Source: Bacteroides sp.
GTDB taxonomy: Bacteria > Bacteroidota > Bacteroidia > Bacteroidales > Muribaculaceae
NCBI GenBank assembly: GCA_014801735.1
Contig: JAAVDO010000016.1
Span: 1 to 50,248 of the forward strand
Length of the DNA stretch: 50,248 nucleotides
Reading direction: 5' to 3'
Program-made: the position numbers and the translations under genes
Part shown: one piece after another, positions 17,317-25,027 of the stretch
Layout of the letters: each line of letters begins with the position of its first letter
How positions within the stretch are numbered: the stretch's first letter is position 1
The notes under the pieces: generated by a model
The model's input: the letters and a program-made list of their open reading frames with translations, nothing else
The model's database searches: none
What the model was told of the DNA's origin: nothing

Positions 17317-18508
17317 TTACGATAAATTCGGTGTCGCGGGCAATCATGAGTTCCTCGTCGGTGGGGATCACGGCCACTTTAACGCGCGAAGCAGGGGTCG
17401 AGATCACGGTTTCGGTACCGCGAGTCTTGTTGTTGAGTTCCTCGTCCAGTTCAACACCCATGAATGCAAGGGGCTTGCATACATTGCTGCGTACGCCTGT
17501 CTGATTCTCGCCTACACCTCCGGTGAATACTATGGCATCCAGGCCGCCCATTTCGGCAGCGTATGCTCCTATGTATTTGATGATGCGGTGCTCGTACATC
17601 TGCAGGGCGAGATGTGCGCGCTCGTTGCCCGCATTGTCGGCAGCCTCGATCTCGCGCATGTCGTTGCTGAGCTCGGTCACGCCGGCAACACCGCTCTCCT
17701 TGTTGATGATGCGCTGGATATCATCGGCTGTATAGTTGTGACGGAGCATCAGGTATGTGAGAACGCCGGGATCGACGTCGCCAACGCGGGTTCCCATCAT
17801 AAGACCTTCGGTCGGGGTGAGACCCATCGAAGTGTCAACGCTTTTGCCGTTTACCACTGCAGTGATCGAACCGCCGTTACCGATATGGCAGGTGACAATC
17901 TTGCAGTTGTCGGGATCAAGACCGAGGAACTCGATGGCACGCATCGAAACGTAGCGGTGGCTGGTGCCGTGGAAGCCGTAGCGGCGCACTCCGTCCTCTG
18001 TATAGAACTTGTAGGGGAGGGCATACATATATGCTTTCGGCTCCATAGTCTGATGGAACGCGGTGTCGAACACACCAACCTGAGGTACATCGGGCATGAG
18101 GGCGGTGATTGCCTCGATACCGGTGATGTTTGCGGGATTGTGGAGAGGAGCGAGATCGTAGCAGTCTTTCACCTGCTGAATAACCTCGTCGGTGATAAGC
18201 ATGCTCTTGTTGAATTTCTCGGCACCATGCACTACGCGGTGGCCTACGGCGTCGATTTCTTCGAAGCTCTTGATGCAACCTTCCTTGGGATCGGTCAGGA
18301 GGTTGAGGATAGCCTTAACGGCTCCCTGATGGTCGGTCAGACCCAACTCGATAATCTGCTTCGAACCGTCGGGACGCTTGAATTTCAGGAAACCGTCTTC
18401 GAGTCCGATTTTCTCAACGCCTCCCTCGGCGAGTGTTTTATTGTCGGTTGTATCGATCAGCTTGTATTTCACACTGCTGCTGCCGCAGTTTAATACTAAT
18501 ATCTTCAT
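17303..18508 (-). CDS. ackA: Acetate kinase
   Basis: 401 residues, the normal AckA length. It carries the N-terminal LVLNCGSSSVKYKL motif, the catalytic-region GHRVVHGA, FDTAFHQTM, YGFHGTSHRYV, and the C-terminal FTGGVGENQ nucleotide-binding motif. It converts acetyl phosphate and ADP to acetate and ATP, the substrate-level phosphorylation step of mixed-acid fermentation. It follows pta by 31 bases, the usual pairing, and its end overlaps queA. Confidence 0.97.
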   Translation of the reverse strand: MKILVLNCGSSSVKYKLIDTTDNKTLAEGGVEKIGLEDGFLKFKRPDGSKQIIELGLTDHQGAVKAILNLLTDPKEGCIKSFEEIDAVGHRVVHGAEKFNKSMLITDEVIQQVKDCYDLAPLHNPANITGIEAITALMPDVPQVGVFDTAFHQTMEPKAYMYALPYKFYTEDGVRRYGFHGTSHRYVSMRAIEFLGLDPDNCKIVTCHIGNGGSITAVVNGKSVDTSMGLTPTEGLMMGTRVGDVDPGVLTYLMLRHNYTADDIQRIINKESGVAGVTELSNDMREIEAADNAGNERAHLALQMYEHRIIKYIGAYAAEMGGLDAIVFTGGVGENQTGVRSNVCKPLAFMGVELDEELNNKTRGTETVISTPASRVKVAVIPTDEELMIARDTEFIVSGLN

Positions 18509-18539
18509 TTTGGTCAGTCGGATATGAATTAGGTTATGA

Positions 18540-19553
18540 TCAGAGACCTTTGCGGCCTATGGCCTGGCTTGCGGTCATGATGATAGTTTTGAAAATATCT
18601 TCGGGCGAGGCACCGCGCGAAAGATCGTTGCAGGGGGCTGCGAGACCTTGGATTACAGGACCTACAGCCTGCACGCCACCCAGACGCTGAACGAGCTTGT
18701 AGGCGATATTGCCCACTTCGAGCGACGGGAACACGAGAACGTCGGCCTTACCGGCTACGGCGCTCTTGGGTGCCTTGAGCGAGGCGACTGAGGGAACGAG
18801 AGCGGCATCGGCCTGCAGCTCGCCGTCGAGTTTCAGGTTGGGATCCATTTCGTGGGCTATCTCGGTCGCCTTTATAACCTTGTCGACACGCTCGTGCTTG
18901 GCGCTGCCTTTGGTAGAGAACGAGAGAATAGCCACGCGGGGTTCAATGCAGGCTATGTCGCGGGCTGTCTGGGCGGAGCATACTGCGATCTGAGCGAGTT
19001 CTTCGGCTGTGGGATCGGGAACTACAGCACAGTCGGCGAATACCAGAATGCCGTTCTCCCCATAGGGAGAATCTTCGGGAAGCAGCATGAGGAAAGCACC
19101 GGAGACTGTGGTGATTCCGGGAGCGGTCTTGATAACCTGGAAAGCAGCTCTGAGCACATTGCCGGTGGTGTTGATAGCTCCGGCAACCTGTCCGTCGGCG
19201 TCGCCGTTCTTCACCATCAGGCAGCCCAGATACAGAGGATTGGCTGTGGTCTTGCGGGCTTCCTCCATCGAGATGCCTTTGCTTTTGCGGAGTTCGAAGA
19301 AGAGGGGAGCGTATTTGTCGATGACGGCCTCATCTGTCGGATCGACCATTTCGGCCTCGGCTATGTGGGTCAGACCGAGTTCTGCTGCTTTAGCCTTGAT
19401 GTCGGCGGGAACACCGATAAGAATCGGATGAGCGAGACCTTCGGCTATGATACTGTCGGCAGCGGTAAGAGTGCGGGGTTCAGTGCCTTCAGGCAGTACT
19501 ATGCGCTGAGGATGCTGTTTAGCTTTCAGCGAAATCTTTTCGAATAGGTGCAT
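18540..19553 (-). CDS. pta: Phosphate acetyltransferase
   Basis: 337 residues, the short single-domain Pta (no N-terminal regulatory domain). Seen are IVLPEGTEPRTL near residue 18, the central GLAHPILIG, SFSTKGSAKHE, and the C-terminal FPSLEVGNIAYKL and GPVIQGL segments typical of PTA_PTB enzymes. It converts acetyl-CoA and phosphate to acetyl phosphate, the substrate of the kinase encoded next. First gene of the pta-ackA-queA operon. Confidence 0.96.
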   Translation of the reverse strand: MHLFEKISLKAKQHPQRIVLPEGTEPRTLTAADSIIAEGLAHPILIGVPADIKAKAAELGLTHIAEAEMVDPTDEAVIDKYAPLFFELRKSKGISMEEARKTTANPLYLGCLMVKNGDADGQVAGAINTTGNVLRAAFQVIKTAPGITTVSGAFLMLLPEDSPYGENGILVFADCAVVPDPTAEELAQIAVCSAQTARDIACIEPRVAILSFSTKGSAKHERVDKVIKATEIAHEMDPNLKLDGELQADAALVPSVASLKAPKSAVAGKADVLVFPSLEVGNIAYKLVQRLGGVQAVGPVIQGLAAPCNDLSRGASPEDIFKTIIMTASQAIGRKGL

Positions 19554-19618
19554 TGAAAATGTATGGTTGAAGTAATAATTGGCATGGTAGTAGATCCGTG
19601 GTGGACCCTATTGTTCTG

Positions 19619-19626
19619 CAAAAATA
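19619..19626 (-). promoter_or_regulatory. -7 box of the pta operon
   Basis: TATTTTTG on the minus strand fits TAnnTTTG, 66 bases before the pta ATG. A correctly spaced TTTG was not found, so this is moderate evidence. Confidence 0.5.
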
Positions 19627-19787
19627 ATCAATTGTCGGCGTATGTGAGACAGTAAATCCAAAAAAAATCATCATACTTGGTGACGAAACGCAACAATCCC
19701 GGATTGCCAGGTGTTTGAATTACAAAGAGCGGATCAAGCGGTCGGCCCTTTATTCAAAATGTTTCACCTGTTTAATTAAAAGAGATT

Positions 19788-19976
19788 ATGTCAGACTCAA
19801 GAAATAACGGCAAGAAAAAAGTAGCTCCGTGGCTCATTATCGGTGTGCTCGTTCTCATAGCACTGTTGCTTATATGGCTCACTGTGGCCGATATGTTTGG
19901 TGATACCGATGTGGCCGCTCAATTACTTGACTGCGCCGGCAAGACGGTGTCATCATTTGGATTACCAGTGGCTTAG
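19788..19976 (+). CDS. Small single-span membrane protein, 62 residues
   Basis: Unrecognised. A basic N-terminus (SDSRNNGKKKVAPW) is followed by one strong hydrophobic helix (about residues 15-34), then a short polar C-terminus with one cysteine (LLDCAGK). By the positive-inside rule the N-terminus is cytoplasmic. A purine-rich AAAAGAG lies just before the ATG, and a hairpin follows the stop, both supporting a real gene. It is divergent from pta and 209 bases before the BASS transporter. No -7 box was found. It could be a subunit of, or modifier for, a membrane partner; nothing shows which. Confidence 0.65.
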   Translation: MSDSRNNGKKKVAPWLIIGVLVLIALLLIWLTVADMFGDTDVAAQLLDCAGKTVSSFGLPVA

Positions 19977-20017
19977 ACGGGGATTTCAATAAGATAAATT
20001 ATAACGATTTTACTGCA

Positions 20018-20060
20018 ACAGCAGTCCGGAAGTGTTAAAACGATAATTCCGGATTGCTGT
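20018..20060 (+). terminator. Terminator-like hairpin after the 62-residue gene
   Basis: ACAGCAGTCCGGA (20018-20030) pairs with TCCGGATTGCTGT (20048-20060) with one G-T pair. It begins 42 bases after the stop. Only a weak T-rich tract (TGTTGTCTTG) follows, so efficiency may be modest. Confidence 0.5.
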
Positions 20061-20155
20061 CATGTTGTCTTGAGAGAGCTTGAGTTGATAAATTGTAATC
20101 ACAATCCAGGATACATTTTTTACAATCTGATGAACCGGGGGCAGATGATATTTAG

Positions 20156-20163
20156 TAATTTTG
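20156..20163 (+). promoter_or_regulatory. -7 box of the BASS transporter gene
   Basis: TAATTTTG matches TAnnTTTG, 23 bases before the ATG at 20186. No matching TTTG is seen at -33, so an activator such as the Crp/Fnr protein encoded next could be needed (inference). Confidence 0.6.
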
Positions 20164-20185
20164 TATCCAGATTAATGAACACAAG

Positions 20186-21094
20186 ATGAAGTATTCTCAG
20201 TTTCTTTCACGCATTAAGCCGTTTATGCTTCCACTGGCGATGTTGATAGGCATAGTGTGTCATAACGTGATAGGCTATGTGTCGTTTCTGGCACCTTATC
20301 TGATTTTCGTCATGCTGTTTGTGACATTCTGCCGTATCAATCCGAGACATATTCATGTGGGACGTCTGTCGGTGTGGTGCATGATCGTGCAGCTTGTCGG
20401 ATCGGCACTGAGCTATTTTGCCTGTCTGCCTTTGGGAAATGAGATCGCACAGGGAGTTATGATTTGCTTTTTCTGTCCTACGGCTACGGCAGCCCCGGTT
20501 ATCACGGGAATGCTCGGCGGCAGCGTAGAGAGAGTCGCAACTTATTCACTTGTAAGTAATATCATAGTGGCACTATTGGCTCCGCCTGTATTTTCGGTCA
20601 TCGGGGCAGAGGGTGTCGACCTGCTTGGGGCCACGCTGAGAATCGCGGGCAGCGTAATTCCTCTGATCATAGTACCCCTGCTGTGCGCCATGCTGTTGCG
20701 CAAGGTATCCGGAAAGATGTGTAATGCAGTCGCTACGCATCAGGGTGCGTCGTTCTATCTCTGGTCGGTCAGCCTTATTATCGTGGTAGGTAATGCGGTG
20801 AGTTTCGTGATGAAAGAGCCGCCGTCGATGATTATGCCGATGATCTTGCTGGCATTTCTGGCAGGAGTCGCATGTGTGATTCAGTTCTGTATAGGTAGAA
20901 AGATCGGTGCGAAGTCAGGCGATAAGATTGCCGGTGCTCAAGGTCTCGGGCAAAAGAACACCGTGCTTGCTATATGGATGGCACTGACCTATCTTAACCC
21001 TTTGGCATCTATAGCTCCGGCAGCATACATAGCATGGCAGAACACTATCAATTCGCTGCAGCTATATGTAAAATCGCGTAAGGAGAACAAATAA
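20186..21094 (+). CDS. Bile acid:sodium symporter (BASS) family transporter
   Basis: 302 residues with about nine or ten hydrophobic helices. The segment FFCPTATAAPVITGMLGGS (about 97-115) and the late GLGQKNTVLA... PLASIAPAAYIAWQN region resemble the two crossing discontinuous helices of BASS/SBF proteins. These inner-membrane carriers move bile acids, pantoate, pyruvate or other organic anions with Na+; the substrate here is unknown. A Crp/Fnr regulator follows after 46 bases on the same strand, so it may control uptake. The bile-acid label is by family only. Confidence 0.75.
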   Translation: MKYSQFLSRIKPFMLPLAMLIGIVCHNVIGYVSFLAPYLIFVMLFVTFCRINPRHIHVGRLSVWCMIVQLVGSALSYFACLPLGNEIAQGVMICFFCPTATAAPVITGMLGGSVERVATYSLVSNIIVALLAPPVFSVIGAEGVDLLGATLRIAGSVIPLIIVPLLCAMLLRKVSGKMCNAVATHQGASFYLWSVSLIIVVGNAVSFVMKEPPSMIMPMILLAFLAGVACVIQFCIGRKIGAKSGDKIAGAQGLGQKNTVLAIWMALTYLNPLASIAPAAYIAWQNTINSLQLYVKSRKENK

Positions 21095-21140
21095 CGCAAC
21101 TGCTCGGTTAAAAATATATAACCTACGGGCCAGTCATTCT

Positions 21141-21854
21141 GTGTCCGACAAAATTCTTGTGTATATGGATAGCATGTATGATATACTCAGGTCGCTACCA
21201 TTGCTTGGTGGCGTGAGTGCTCAGCGACTGGAGCAGATCGTGGCTACCACAAAGTTTCATTTCCTGAAATATCTACCCGGAGAGACAGTTGTGGAGGCAG
21301 GTGACTTGTGCAGTCATATCAAATTTATAATCAAGGGGTCGGTGAGGGCTACACTCGTCAATTCGACGGGTAGGTTCAAAGTGTTGCAGACGCTTGCAGC
21401 TCCGGATGTCATAGCACCCGACAATCTGTTCGGCCGCTACACCCGTTATCCTTCCTCGGTGGTAGCCCATACAGAATGCGGAATCATGCAGATTGAAAAA
21501 GCCGAGTACGTGAATCTGCTGATGAGCGACGAGATTATTCTGTTTAATTATGTCAATATCCTGGCCACCAATGCCCAGAAGGGAGTGGATGGTCTTTTGG
21601 CCCTGACATCAGGCTCGCTGGAAGAACGTATTGCATTCTGGATCCTGACACTCAGTCGACCGTCGGGACTTGATATAGTGGTGAGTTGTCGCCAGAGGGA
21701 TCTATATTCGATGTTCGGAGTGCCCCGGTCGCTGTTTATGGCGACCTTAGAATCGCTGAAAGAGCGTGGTCTGATTGATTACTCAAGCGATGAGATAAGG
21801 GTGGTATCGCGAAAGAAACTTGCGACGATACTGACCAACGACAGCGAAAACTGA
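21141..21854 (+). CDS. Crp/Fnr family transcriptional regulator
   Basis: 237 residues from a GTG start at 21141; ATG at 21165 or 21174 is an equally possible start. The N-terminal cupin-like effector domain (PGETVVEAGDLCSHIKFI, KGSVRATL, DNLFGRYTRYPSSVVA) is followed by a dimer helix and a winged helix-turn-helix (RQRDLYSMFGVPRSLFMATLE, about 190-210). The canonical cAMP-binding arginine-serine pair is not obvious, and no N-terminal Fe-S cysteine cluster is present, so the signal is unknown. It probably regulates the transporter gene just upstream. No + strand terminator follows. Confidence 0.88.
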   Translation: MSDKILVYMDSMYDILRSLPLLGGVSAQRLEQIVATTKFHFLKYLPGETVVEAGDLCSHIKFIIKGSVRATLVNSTGRFKVLQTLAAPDVIAPDNLFGRYTRYPSSVVAHTECGIMQIEKAEYVNLLMSDEIILFNYVNILATNAQKGVDGLLALTSGSLEERIAFWILTLSRPSGLDIVVSCRQRDLYSMFGVPRSLFMATLESLKERGLIDYSSDEIRVVSRKKLATILTNDSEN

Positions 21855-21881
21855 GATCTGTCACAAAGTAAATAATTCTTG

Positions 21882-22058
21882 AAAAAAATAAGCAAGCAGC
21901 TTCTCCCGAAGCCACTTGCCTACGATGTCTGTCTCTTGCTGGCAGACATCAACCTAACATAAAACACATTAAGCGTTCTGTCTGATCCGACTTTTTGATG
22001 GTCGCTCTATGATGTGTTACCGTCAGTCGACGGCTGGCATCGCGACCAATCTTAAAAC
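21882..22058 (-). ncRNA. Candidate structured small RNA, about 175 nt
   Basis: A promoter with -7 TATCTTTG (22065-22072) and TTG 21 bases upstream would start transcription near 22058 on the minus strand. The RNA can form a small CCGTC/GACGG stem-loop (22020-22033), a GGTCGC/GCGACC helix, an AACACAT/ATGTGTT helix that interlocks with it, a GATGTCTG/CAGACATC hairpin (21924-21950), and an end hairpin (21892-21919) followed by TTATTTTTTT. No open frame of length is present and no gene lies downstream on this strand, so it is not a leader. It does not match tmRNA, SRP RNA or RNase P features I know; a 6S-like RNA is not excluded. Confidence 0.72.
21892..21919 (-). terminator. Intrinsic terminator of the small RNA
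   Basis: GCAAG-CA-GCTTC and GAAGC-CA-CTTGC form a symmetric stem with a four-base loop. Read on the minus strand it is followed by TTATTTTTTT, seven T in a row at 21888-21882. Confidence 0.85.
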
Positions 22059-22064
22059 GTGGAG

Positions 22065-22096
22065 CAAAGATAATATGCCGGAACCTCCATACACAA
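22065..22096 (-). promoter_or_regulatory. Promoter of the small RNA
   Basis: -7 box TATCTTTG at 22065-22072 and TTG at 22094-22096 with a 21-base spacer, a near-perfect Bacteroidota sigma-A-type promoter on the minus strand. Confidence 0.75.
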
Positions 22097-22281
22097 TAAA
22101 ATATAGATGGTTTGATTAAATATATATCCCGGTATTATCAGTATTATATTGATTATTAGGAGAAATATAGAGCATGAATTTTGCATGTTTCAGCATGAAA
22201 TATAGATCGGGTAAAGAAATAATATAGACAGAAATTAGCGAAAAATGGAGTAAATGTGATAAATTTTCCGGTTTGGTAGGG

Positions 22282-22313
22282 TTTGGAGAGGAGATAAAAA
22301 AACATTACTTTTG
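22282..22313 (+). promoter_or_regulatory. Promoter of the TPR/HTH regulator gene
   Basis: TTTG at 22282-22285, a 20-base spacer, and TACTTTTG at 22306-22313 match the full Bacteroidota consensus. The start would be near 22320, leaving an 85-base leader before the ATG at 22407. Confidence 0.8.
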
Positions 22314-22406
22314 CAGAGTGGATGTTCCGGGCCGTCATAGAGAGTCGGCGGATTAAATCCTACAATTTTCATATCAGTTATCAATATTAATCACCACCTC
22401 GGCAAA

Positions 22407-23993
22407 GTGATGAGTTATTACCGTCTTACGGCGTTCATGCTACTGACAACACTAACGTGGATTTGGGTCAGGGCAGTTGATGTCAGATCCTTGCCTACAA
22501 CCAGGCAAGGATCATACCACATGCTTGACAATCTGCTGGACGATAGCAGGAGCTATCGTCAGACCAGAATGCAGAGGGTGGATTCGCTGAAAGACGCAGT
22601 TGCCGGAGCTTTACCTGAACGACGCTTCCGGATATTCGACAGTTTGGCGCAACTATATGAGTCGGTGCAACTTGACTCGGCGGTTGCATATCGCAAACGG
22701 GCCTCTCAAATAGCTTTTGAACTTGGCGACAGTGCTGAAGGGTATCTTCAGAAGGCCAGATCGTGTGTGAGCCTGGCTGATATGGGTGTAGCCTCACACG
22801 CGATAGATGTTTTCGAGACTATTCCGACGGAAGGTTTCAGCAGGGAGCAACTCGTGAGATATTATGAAACGGGGGCACGGATCTTCGGATTGATAGGGAT
22901 GAGTTATCCGGTTGAAAATGATAAGAATCTGTTTATATCGCAAGCATTGGAATATACCGATTCGCTGATAGAAATGGCCGGTGAAACCGATCCTGTGCGC
23001 CAGATAGCTCTTGCCCATAGGTATTATTCTGAGGGTAAGAAAGCTATGGTAGTCGGTTCGCTGACTTCGGTGCTTTCGGGTGTATCGCCTTCATCGCCGA
23101 TATACGGAGAGGCAGCCCGAATGCTCGGACGCTTCTACAGGCAGCAAGGTAAGACGGAAGATGCGATATTCTATCTCTCACTGGCGGTTATAAGTGAGCT
23201 TATGACAGGAAGCAGTGGAAATCAATCCCTTATGACGCTCGCAGAGGTGCTGTATGACAGCGGTGACGTGAGGCGGGCATACGCCTGCATGAGGTTGGCA
23301 CTGGACAATTCTGTGAAATCGGGGGCGAAGATGCACAGTGTTGAAGCGGCAGAACATGTGCCGATGATAGCTGACGCATTCCGCGAACAGGATCACCGCG
23401 AGATGACACTATTGATAACCTTGTCATGCTTTCTTGTTGGGCTACTGGTGATTATTGTAGCCATTCTGATATTCCTGAGAAAGGAAATGAGATCGATCAA
23501 TATGATGCGTGAGAAGGTGATGGAGGCTAATCAGATGAAAGAGACGTATATAAGTCACTTTATGAATCTATGCTCAATCTATCTCGAGAAACTTGATGAA
23601 TTCAGCCGTATGGCGCGGAGGAAAATAGCTGCCGGACAAGTAGATGATCTCTACGAGATGATCCGTTCGGGAAAAATTATGGATGAGCAGAGCCGCATAT
23701 TCTATGAGAAGTTTGACATGGCGTTCAACCATATATTTCCCGACTTTGTGGCAGAGGTGAATAAGCTGCTGCAACCTGATAAACAGGTGCCGCTTCCGAC
23801 CGACGGTAAACTTACCACGGAACTGAGAATACTGGCGTTCGGAAGACTTGGTATTGACGACGCCGCCCAGATAGCCCGTTTTCTCGGACTGTCGCTTAAC
23901 ACTATCTATACTTACCGCAACAAAATGCGATCGAAGGCGATCTCGAGAGCTACTTTCGAGACCGACATAATGCAGATCGGAAAAATAATATGA
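22407..23993 (+). CDS. Membrane-anchored TPR protein with C-terminal helix-turn-helix (DUF6377-like)
   Basis: 528 residues. An N-terminal signal segment (about 8-24) leads to an alpha-helical, TPR-like periplasmic region (about 75-325, with repeats such as the one around LGRFYRQQGKTEDAIFYLSLA). One transmembrane helix lies at about 332-356, then a coiled coil. A C-terminal LuxR-like helix-turn-helix follows (about 473-512; IDDAAQIARFLGLSLNTIYTYRNKMRSKA). It resembles DUF6377 proteins of Bacteroidales, which appear to be one-component envelope sensors. It has its own promoter and no partner in the same direction. Target genes and signal are unknown. Confidence 0.82.
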   Translation: MMSYYRLTAFMLLTTLTWIWVRAVDVRSLPTTRQGSYHMLDNLLDDSRSYRQTRMQRVDSLKDAVAGALPERRFRIFDSLAQLYESVQLDSAVAYRKRASQIAFELGDSAEGYLQKARSCVSLADMGVASHAIDVFETIPTEGFSREQLVRYYETGARIFGLIGMSYPVENDKNLFISQALEYTDSLIEMAGETDPVRQIALAHRYYSEGKKAMVVGSLTSVLSGVSPSSPIYGEAARMLGRFYRQQGKTEDAIFYLSLAVISELMTGSSGNQSLMTLAEVLYDSGDVRRAYACMRLALDNSVKSGAKMHSVEAAEHVPMIADAFREQDHREMTLLITLSCFLVGLLVIIVAILIFLRKEMRSINMMREKVMEANQMKETYISHFMNLCSIYLEKLDEFSRMARRKIAAGQVDDLYEMIRSGKIMDEQSRIFYEKFDMAFNHIFPDFVAEVNKLLQPDKQVPLPTDGKLTTELRILAFGRLGIDDAAQIARFLGLSLNTIYTYRNKMRSKAISRATFETDIMQIGKII

Positions 23994-24018
23994 AAATGCG
24001 GATCCGGATGAATAGCAT

Positions 24019-24035
24019 CTGGCCCCAACGGCCAG
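24019..24035. terminator. Weak hairpin between convergent genes
   Basis: CTGGCC/GGCCAG with a five-base loop, extendable with a bulge, lies between the regulator stop (23993) and the glsB stop (24055). Neither side has a clear T-run. Confidence 0.35.
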
Positions 24036-24054
24036 GATGAGGACGGTGATTGCC

Positions 24055-25026
24055 TCAGATCTCGCTTCCGGGATTGTAAGTGCCTATGTGCCGGCGCTTT
24101 TTCTCTTCAAAGATTTCGGATATGGCGAAGAATATTCCCGATTCCTCGACATCGCCAAACTCATCGTTGATCGCCGTACCAAACATCTTCATGGTCGGAG
24201 ACAGACTCATATAGGCGTTGACAAGCGGGGGAATATTGAATCCGAGCGCACGGATAGCTCCGTTTAGGATACGATAATCTTCCTTGAAACTTCCGCCGGT
24301 AAAGAGTCGCTCCATCGCCTTGGTATCAATATCGGTGTCGAGAGGTTTAAGCGGCCATACAAGATGGTCGGGATCAGGGAAATGCTTATTGAGGAAGTAG
24401 AGTATCATATTCCTGCCTTCGTGAGAATAGTTGGGATACATTGTCACTTTACCGAATAGGTATTCTATCTCGGGATGAATCACTGTTAATGCGCCCAGAC
24501 CATCCCACAAATTGTCAAGAACATAAAGTGCTTTAGCGCCTACTCTTGACGACTGATACTCGAGGCGGACAAACGAACGGCCAAGCTCGATAGTATGTGG
24601 CAGATATTCATTGATAAACCGGGGGCTGAAGCCGAACATGTGGCTTGTAGCTATACGCGGAGTGCCGTCGGCCTCAAGTCGGATATCCTTACCTGTAATA
24701 TACCGATAGCCGCCCAGAATCTGGCGGGAATCAGGATCCCACACTATAAGCTGGCGGCAAGGGGGATCCATTGTGTCGTACTGGTCTATATCACAATCTT
24801 TTCCGGTTCCACCTCCGGCACAGCGGAATGCGATCTCACGCAGGCGTCCAACCTCGCGCATTACTGCGGGAGTACTTTTATAGTCGCCGACATATATCAG
24901 GTTTCCGCCCTTATTGGTGTGGCGGAGCATCTTGTCGGGAGTGAGTTCCGCCTCAAGTTCTTCGATGTCGGCGGGAGGTATGATAGGTTGGTTTTTCATC
25001 TGCGGTAAGGTAGATTGAAGAAACAT
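24055..25026 (-). CDS. glsB: Glycine N-acyltransferase-type GNAT enzyme, GlsB-like (hemolysin-like)
   Basis: 323 residues from ATG 25026, one base after the glsA stop; ATG at 24999 is an alternative. The central region (about 60-230) has the fold of OlsB-type acyl-ACP-dependent N-acyltransferases: RLREIAFRCAGGGTG, YDTMDPPCRQLIVWD, GGYRYI and ELGRSFV. In Bacteroides thetaiotaomicron the adjacent pair BT_3459/BT_3458 (glsB/glsA) makes glycine lipids; GlsB acylates glycine with a 3-hydroxy fatty acid from ACP. The C-terminus is long and mostly unassigned. Assignment is by family plus gene order. Confidence 0.82.
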   Translation of the reverse strand: MFLQSTLPQMKNQPIIPPADIEELEAELTPDKMLRHTNKGGNLIYVGDYKSTPAVMREVGRLREIAFRCAGGGTGKDCDIDQYDTMDPPCRQLIVWDPDSRQILGGYRYITGKDIRLEADGTPRIATSHMFGFSPRFINEYLPHTIELGRSFVRLEYQSSRVGAKALYVLDNLWDGLGALTVIHPEIEYLFGKVTMYPNYSHEGRNMILYFLNKHFPDPDHLVWPLKPLDTDIDTKAMERLFTGGSFKEDYRILNGAIRALGFNIPPLVNAYMSLSPTMKMFGTAINDEFGDVEESGIFFAISEIFEEKKRRHIGTYNPGSEI

Positions 25027-25027
25027 A

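Larger units (their letters stand above)
21855..22406. other. 552-base intergenic region holding a small RNA gene and two divergent promoters
   Basis: The gap has no reading frame of note. It contains, left to right, the terminator and body of a minus-strand RNA (21882-22058), its promoter (22065-22096), an AT-rich stretch with three GCATG repeats (22172-22197), and the promoter of the TPR/HTH regulator (22282-22313). Confidence 0.8.

Noticed and set aside
17588..18493. 301-residue plus-strand open frame
   Set aside because: It is the antisense frame of ackA, an artefact of codon bias.
19760..19775. TGTTTCAC half of a parS-like sequence
   Set aside because: The second half does not form the GTGAAACA arm, so it is not a parS site.
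21882..22058. The small RNA as tmRNA, SRP RNA or RNase P RNA
   Set aside because: No tRNA-like ends, no peptide tag frame, no SRP Alu or S-domain GGAA tetraloop pattern, and the length is too short for RNase P RNA.
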